Made by a program: the position numbers and the translations under genes | The notes under the pieces: generated by a model | The model's database searches: none | What the model was told of the DNA's origin: nothing | The model's input: the letters and a program-made list of their open reading frames with translations, nothing else | Shown here: positions 17,543 through 22,416 of the stretch, piece after piece | Position numbering within the stretch: the first letter of the stretch is position 1 | Layout of the letters: the number at the start of each line of letters is the position of its first letter | DNA from: Vitrella brassicaformis | Taxonomy: Eukaryota; Sar; Vitrellaceae | Direction of reading: 5' to 3' | NCBI GenBank assembly: GCA_001179505.1 | Contig: CDMY01000771.1 | Location: forward strand, 1-22,416 | DNA length: 22,416 nucleotides

Positions 17543-18085
17543 TCATGTGTTGGATATTGCCGGTATGTCTCTCCGTGTATGTGCTGACTGACACCCTTTT
17601 CCGTCTTGCCTTGTGCGCTCCCCGATGGCGGAGATGGGGAGAGGAGGCACAGGAGGCGGAGAAGCTCTTCTGCGAGAATCCTCTTCTGCAGCTTGCTTTG
17701 ACGAGACTTCCTCGACGAGCGCCTTCAACCCTCTGACCTCGGCTTTCAGCTCCTCCTGAATCTTCCCACCCCCTTTTAGCTGGTTCCCATGCCTCCCTTG
17801 CACAGTCTGGACCCCACCCAGCGCCTCTTTCACGCCAGCAATCTCCGCCCGGACTTCCTTGGCCTTCTTGATCATCGCTTCCTTCAGGCTCTCAGTGGCG
17901 TCTTTGTTCTCCGCCATGTGACAATCGGTGCGAGACAGATGTTCTTTGAACGACTTGATGAGAGCGTCCATGGTGAAGTCCACCTTAAGCTCCAGCCGAC
18001 AGAGACGCTCATCCATCTTCTCCTGCCATTCATCGTGGTGGCTGCATTCAACGTTTGGCGCCTGGGGCTTTGCATCATATTGCAT
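17543..18085 (-). CDS. coiled-coil protein, unknown
   Basis: ATG at 18085 opens MQYDAKPQAPNVECSHHDEW. A long heptad-like stretch follows: MDERLCRLELKVDFTMDALI, AENKDATESLKEAMIKKAKE, VRAEIAGVKEALGGVQTVQG, then EELKAEVRGLKALVEEVSSK. It ends with a Pro-rich part (RRRASPPPVPPLPISAIGER), after which the reading loses quality, so a donor near 17600 is likely and the true C-terminus may lie in the exons to the left. It could be the 5' part of the same transcription unit as the MRS2-like exons, which are on the same strand 90-150 bases downstream, but no MRS2 N-terminal motif is present. Confidence 0.45.
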   Translation of the reverse strand: MQYDAKPQAPNVECSHHDEWQEKMDERLCRLELKVDFTMDALIKSFKEHLSRTDCHMAENKDATESLKEAMIKKAKEVRAEIAGVKEALGGVQTVQGRHGNQLKGGGKIQEELKAEVRGLKALVEEVSSKQAAEEDSRRRASPPPVPPLPISAIGERTRQDGKGCQSAHTRRDIPAISNT

Positions 18086-18120
18086 GGTGCTGCTGTACCG
18101 TGTCGCCCAGCCGGACAATG

Positions 18121-18357
18121 GGGGATAGGAAGCAGTGCCGCCCGCCGTGTCAGGTCCCGTCCACTTGAGTCAGATGGTGCTCGCCGTGGGCCTACTTGGA
18201 ATCATTGCAGATTAAGAGTGGTGGTGGTTAAGGGTAAGATTGTCCGTGTGTCCATGCGCTGGGACGGTCGATTACATGTCCGCATCTGAACTATTGACAG
18301 CAACGATCAAAACATTCGCTACCTACCCATGTACGCCCACCCACCCACCGCCTGCAA
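18121..18357. other. no feature seen
   Basis: Unique sequence without a convincing exon, between the coiled-coil gene and the retrotransposon end. It may be the 3' UTR of the non-LTR element. Confidence 0.3.
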
Positions 18358-19035
18358 TCAACGAGGGTGGAAAGGCCCCCGCTCTAGCAACAGTCCCTCA
18401 GCAAAACCCGCCCTCTCCTGCCCATTCCACCTGCTTGCCCGCCACGCCCTGCTCCGCACCATGTGTGCGTTGCCCTTCTGCAGCAGCAGACTAAGTCGAG
18501 CCCACCACCTCTCCACTGCTGTCTCGCGGAAAAACTCCACATCGCCCTCCTCCATATAGACAGGTGGCCGCATGTGTCGGGCCATACGGTTGAGAAGGGC
18601 AGCCGCCTCGTCCCCCCACCGTCCGTAGCTCTCCGCCGACAGTGGGACGAAGGTGAAGTTGCTTGCTCTCGCCTCTGTGCCGTATTTGCTGTGCTTCCTG
18701 TCGGCCGCGTTGCGCAGCGCCTTGCCGTCTTCTGCCCCGTTCTGCCTGTTGGTGGCCGCGTGGTGTCTGTTGGTGAAGGGGTCGGGGCGTGTGGGGTGGG
18801 CGATGGTGACGTCGCCGAGCATGCTTTTTCCCTCCTCCACCCAGTAGAGGTCGTTGTAGGCAAGAGCTCGCGAGCCAACGCCGTCCCCAACTTGGAAAGC
18901 CGTGGGATCTTCGTTTTGATGTCCTTCAGTAAGTTCTCTCCCCGTCTCGCATGCGGACTGTGCCCCCATCGAGCCCCCACCCTGCTCCTCGGAGTCCCCA
19001 AAGACAAAGGCAAGAGGCACACCAGGAAGGTCCAC
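18358..19035 (-). mobile_element. non-LTR retrotransposon fragment: restriction-like endonuclease end of ORF2
   Basis: The minus strand is open over 225 codons. NDLYWVEEGKSMLGDVTIAH, then ALRNAADRKHSKYGTEA, then FTFVPLSAESYGRWGDEAA match the C-terminal domain behind the reverse transcriptase in R2-like elements and related RT copies of protists: a D in DVT, then K-x-x-K-Y (KHSKY), then a hydrophobic strand with G-x-W/G. The RT fingers, palm and thumb are absent, so this is a strongly 5'-truncated copy, as expected from incomplete target-primed reverse transcription. Stop is at 18358-18360. No ATG start is claimed. Family assignment is from motif order only. Confidence 0.6.
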
Positions 19036-19099
19036 TGACAGGTCTTGACAACGCTTCGTCTGTTGTGTGGTCAGATGATGGACAACCGGTTTACCCGCC

Positions 19100-19433
19100 C
19101 ATCATGGCAGCGGTCCCTCGCCCTCGCCCAACGCCTTCAACGACTTCTTCCACTCCGTCACCACTTGCCAGTATGATGCTGTGCAGCGGTGCTTCGAGAG
19201 AGAGGATCCCACGCCCTACATGCAGGCTACTGATCAAGTCAATACGGGGAGGGGGATGCGTCAATCACGTTTGGTGAGGGAGATATGCCTGGCTTGTTTC
19301 CCGCTGTGTCTGTCAGACGCTCAAGACGTGTCTGCACTTGGCTGCCAAGGGGGGTTTGCAGATCTGGTGCACTTCTTCATCACCCTCGGGGCCGCCATCG
19401 AAGCCAGAGAGCGAATCGGGAGGACGCCGCTGC
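19100..19433 (+). pseudogene. ankyrin-repeat protein fragment, frameshifted, cut by satellite
   Basis: An upstream exon reads NAFNDFFHSVTTCQYDAVQR, then CFEREDPTPYMQATDQ, to a donor TTG|GTGAGG at 19274. A 43-nt intron ends CTGTCAG at 19316. The next exon gives TLKTCLHLAAKGG, then, one base out of frame, GFADLVHFFITLGAAIEARE and RIGRTPLRCA. Together this is one ankyrin repeat plus the start of the next (xTPLHLAAxxGH, then LLxxGA). The frame break falls in the G6 run after CCAA near 19350; one more G would restore it. The repeat stops in mid-motif at block A6; CG|GTGCGC there could instead be a splice donor. Ankyrin repeats mediate protein binding; nothing more specific can be said. Confidence 0.6.
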
Positions 19434-19435
19434 GG

Positions 19436-20292
19436 TGCGCAAAAAGACATTCATGAGATACACACACTCCAAGTCCACACGTGCGTGCGCAGGTGTGCGC
19501 AAGGAGACATTCATGAGATACACACACGTGCGTGCGCAGGTGTGCGCACACAGACATTCAGTATGTACAAACACACCAAGTCGACACGTGGGTGCGCAGG
19601 GGTGCGCACAGAGACATTCATGACATACACACACTCCAAGTCCACACGTGCATGCGCAGGTGTGCGCACAGAGACATTCATGGGTGCGCAAAGAGACATT
19701 CATGAGATACACACACTCCAAGTCGACACGTGCATGCGCAGGGGTGCGCACAGAGACATTCATGACATACAAACACTCCAAGTCTACACGTGCATGCGCA
19801 GGTGTGCGCACAGAGACATTCATGGGTGCGCAAAGAGACATTCATGAGATACACACACTCCAAGTCGACACGTGCATGCGCAGGGGTGGTGCGCAAAGAG
19901 ACATTCATGAGATACACACACTCCAAGTCGACACGTGCATGCGCAGGTGTGCGCACAGAGACTTTCATGAGATGCGCAGGTGTGCGCAAAGAGACATTCA
20001 TGAGATACACACACTCCAAGTCCACACGTGCATGCGCAGGTGTGCGCACAGAGACATTCATGAGATACACACACGTGCGTGCGCAGGTGTGCGCACACAA
20101 ACATTCAGTATGTACAAACACACCAAGTCGACACGTGGGTGCGCAGGTGTGCGCACAGAGACATTCATGAGATACACAAACTCCAAGTCCACACGTGCGT
20201 GCGCAGGGGTGCGCACAGAGACATTCATGAGATACACACACTCCAAGTCCACACGTGCGTGCGCAGGTGTGCGCACAGAGACATTCGTCATG
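19436..20292 (+). repeat. 60-bp satellite array with higher-order repeat, block A6
   Basis: About fourteen units in plus orientation, with both GTCGAC and GTCCAC forms. A distinctive run (GATACACACACGTGCGTGCG, then CATTCAGTATGTACAAACAC, then GACACGTGGGTGCGCAGG) occurs at 19517 and again at 20064, a 547-base period. TTCATGGGTGCGCAAAGAGA also occurs twice (about 19677 and 19822). The block begins inside the ankyrin motif. Confidence 0.95.
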
Positions 20293-20900
20293 TGTGTGGA
20301 TGGATGTGTGAGGGATGGATGTGTGGATGGACGCGTCGGTGGGTGGATGGGTGCCATGGATGCCAACAGCACTTCTTCAAGCTCTCGTTGTGTATGGGAT
20401 GTTTGAGTTCGTGGCGCGTGTGTGTTTATGTACAGGATGGGTGGCCGTGATGTGTGGCGGTTGTGTGTGGTGCACTGTATGTGCCCGATATCTGCCCTCA
20501 CAGAGACACTGTCAGGTGTGTGTGCGTGTGTGTCTGTGTGTCATACGATGGATAGCACTACGAAAGTATACATGGCCCCCTGTAGTGTGCCGCCGCAGCA
20601 GCATGTGGTTGTCGGAGCCAGCCCTGCGACAAACACGCACACAGAACACACACACACGCACACACACGCACACACACACACACGGAGAGTATACAACAAC
20701 GCATCCATCTGTCTACCTCCCCCTCACTGACCGAGAAACCTTTGATGAGGCGACCACATGAAGGGGGCCGCATGGGAAGCCCCATGCAACGGAACCAAAG
20801 GGATTGCAAGTCAGAGGGCGCCTGCCCAAAGCCGAGGCGAAACCTGATAGCGCGAAAACAGATAGCGCGAGAGCGTGTACATAATTGAGTGGCCGTCTCT
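20293..20900. other. simple-sequence stretch, no gene
   Basis: TGGATGGATG-type repeats (20296-20360), GT-rich tracts (20510-20545) and a (CA)n run with interruptions (20634-20684). GATAGCGCGA occurs twice near 20850-20870. Open frames here are low complexity. Confidence 0.6.
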
Positions 20901-21180
20901 CACGAAGCAACCCAGGTGTCACTGCAGAAGGTCTCGCATCATGAAAAAGTCCGTTTCCAATGTGAACGAATTGACAATGCGTCTCTGAGAGACAGAGAGG
21001 CTGTGTGTAAAGTGGGAGGCATTGTGTTGCACTGTCGCGTCGTGCGTTCTCTGTCACGATGGACCGAGTCATATACAACTGTCTCACAGATGGCATGTCT
21101 GGAGAACCAAACAAATAACCCCTCCCGTGACGTGCTAACCATGGGTGCTACATGCACACAACATATGACAGACCAGAGAA
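20901..21180. other. no gene seen
   Basis: Unique sequence; open frames on both strands lack recognisable motifs or paired splice sites. Confidence 0.3.
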
Positions 21181-21304
21181 AATGCACCGCGAAGAAAAAT
21201 AGGGCCTCACGAGGGAGAAAAATGTACGCGAGACGATGAGTGCACACTCGTATGTGCCTCCTACGCCTCTTATCAGTGTTCGAACACTCATGGCCTACTC
21301 TCAC

Positions 21305-21343
21305 ATATCTTCGTTCGTCGAAAGCTACCCTGGCTTCATCTGC
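21305..21343 (-). other. duplicated exon end, copy 2
   Basis: On the minus strand GTGACAG is followed by ADEARVAFDERRY and the donor GTGAGAG. It resembles the 3' end of the exon at 21489-21628 (PAEGRLEASMDED, then GTGAGTAC), and the following intron sequence is similar too (TCGYGAGGSCC around a run of T). It looks like a diverged tandem duplicate, offset by about 190 bases. Confidence 0.35.
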
Positions 21344-21488
21344 CTGTCACATTGCACGGACACATAGGAAAAAGAGTGCGCTCACAAAGAAAAAGAGGGG
21401 CTCGCGAGGTAAGAAAAAATATACCCAATGATAGGTGTAGAAGCCTACTTGGCTAGTCATTATATTACAAGACTCGTACCGTACTCAC

Positions 21489-21628
21489 ATGTCTTCGTCC
21501 ATTGAAGCCTCCAGCCTACCTTCAGCCGGCTCGCTTCCATTCGCACACGAGACGTCAACAATCAGCACCCGCTCTCTATCAGCGGCCTCTCTGAGTTGAA
21601 CGTCTTCCTCTTGTCCATGGCCATTTAC
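21489..21628 (-). CDS. exon of the minus-strand gene, alternative to 21702-21764
   Basis: Acceptor CTTCTTTGTCAG, exon VNGHGQEEDVQLREAADRER, then VLIVDVSCANGSEPAEGRLE and ASMDED, then the donor AT|GTGAGTAC. It is in phase 0 with the exon ending at 21826, so the transcript could skip 21702-21764 and use this exon instead. Acidic and unrecognised. Confidence 0.45.
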
Positions 21629-21701
21629 CTGACAAAGAAGAGGAAAGGAGCTGCACACATAACATACTAGAGCAAGATGCCTTAGGGAAGGGATGATGCA
21701 G

Positions 21702-22231
21702 CTATGGCTGCTGGTCGTTTTCTGTCGGTGTCTGCTGCTTCAGCGGCTGAGACTCGGGCGCAACCTACACACACACACAAGAGGTCATGGCTGCATCCAC
21801 GAAACCGCAAAGTGGACCTCGCTACCTCTCCATTTGGGGCGGGCAGGTAGTCATTGCCTCTCAGCGGCTGTCGCACCGGGTCGCCCCCAGCCACACTCAC
21901 GTTGTGCACCACTCGCACACCTATACCAGCATATATACACGCTCATGTACACTCGTGTGCGTGTCTATGTCTGTGTGTGTGAGCGTACTGTCGAGTTGTG
22001 GCTGCAAGGGGACCATCTGTGTGGCCATGGGTGGGGCGGTCGGCAAATCTCCCACTGTGTAGCCAGCCAACTGACACACACACAACACACCACAGCACAC
22101 ACAATACGCACAGACGTGTGCACAGCGGCAGGGGGCATCTGTCTGTCCGTGTAGTGTGGATGGGTGGATGGATGGGGTCATACATTGGCCGTGCCCAGGA
22201 CCGGGTCCAGCCCAGTCGTTACCACCAGCGA
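21702..22231 (-). CDS. unknown spliced gene, 3' part
   Basis: Minus-strand exons: about 22231-22186 (SLVVTTGLDPVLGTAN), 22070-21989 (LAGYTVGDLPTAPPMATQMV), 21920-21826 (VRVVHNVSVAGGDPVRQPLR) and 21764-21702 (VAPESQPLKQQTPTENDQQP, stop TAG at 21702-21704). All three introns are GT-AG, with GT/CA-rich or pyrimidine-rich acceptors, and keep the frame. The product is Pro/Gln-rich with no domain I recognise. Its 5' side abuts satellite A7, in sense orientation with the gene, with no splice site left between. Confidence 0.5.
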
Positions 22232-22416
22232 GTGTGTGTATATCATGAATGTCTCTCACCTGCGCATGCACGTGTCGACTTGGAGTCTGTGTATATGATG
22301 AATGGATCTGTGCGCACATCTGCGCATGCACGTGCGGACCTGGAGTGTGTGTATATGATGAATGTCTCTGTGCGCACACCTGCGCATGCACGTGTGGACT
22401 TGGAGTGCGTGTATAT
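22232..22416 (-). repeat. 60-bp satellite array, block A7, runs off the window
   Basis: Three units in minus orientation, spaced exactly 60 bases (TGCGCATGCACGTG at 22261, 22321 and 22381). The first unit is shortened, with TCTCTCACCTGCGC where GTCTCTGTGCGCACACCTGC is expected. Confidence 0.95.

Noticed and set aside
20713-21114. 133-codon minus-strand frame
   Set aside because: No recognisable motif, ordinary length for chance in this composition, and no splice support.

Overview
This window is eukaryotic nuclear DNA. Its coding pieces are split by GT-AG introns, mostly about 45-170 nt with pyrimidine-rich acceptors. It carries Ty1/copia and LINE-type debris, many microsatellites, and one dominant dispersed satellite with a 60-bp unit. 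I see no bacterial operons, rRNA, tRNA or CRISPR. The style would suit a small-genome protist alga; a chromerid alveolate such as Vitrella is my guess, from general look only.

Layout, left to right. 1-504: satellite block A1. 505-4219 (minus): broken Ty1/copia internal region (protease, integrase, RT, RNase H) with no gag and no LTRs. 4220-4470: block A2. 4551-6583 (plus): a ten-exon gene model for a secreted protein with an Asp/Gly-rich tail, all intron phases compatible, but two in-frame stops. 7213-8120 (plus): a four-exon ubiquitin-like-domain gene with a hydrophobic leader. 8410-9050 (minus): a two-exon hypothetical. 9733-10035: decayed block A3. 10036-11100 (minus): Gln/Pro-rich ORF. 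11101-11255: block A4. 11464-11757 (plus): 3' end of a small gene. 11790-12314 (minus): the last three exons of an aspartate aminotransferase. 12967-13140 (minus): an orphan terminal exon. 13141-14654: block A5, two arrays meeting head to head. 14656-16770 (plus): PH-like, multi-pass membrane protein. 16805-17455 (minus): MRS2/CorA-like fragment. 17543-18085 (minus): coiled-coil protein. 18358-19035 (minus): endonuclease end of a non-LTR retrotransposon. 19100-19433 (plus): ankyrin fragment. 19436-20292: block A6. 21305-22231 (minus): a spliced gene with a duplicated exon end. 22232-22416: block A7, running off the window.

The most unusual feature is the satellite. Each 60-bp unit is mostly alternating purine-pyrimidine and full of nested palindromes, and carries a CAG|GTGTGC splice-like junction. 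Array edges lie directly against coding sequence that stops in mid-domain (copia RNase H, ankyrin repeat, PH-like domain, several exons). This may mean arrays inside introns, arrays breaking genes, gene pieces inserted into arrays, or assembly joins at a repeat. Several neighbouring genes also look decayed or truncated, so the region reads as a repeat-driven gene-fragment zone rather than a working pathway. All gene models are by eye, from splice signals, phase matching and remembered family patterns; nothing was searched.
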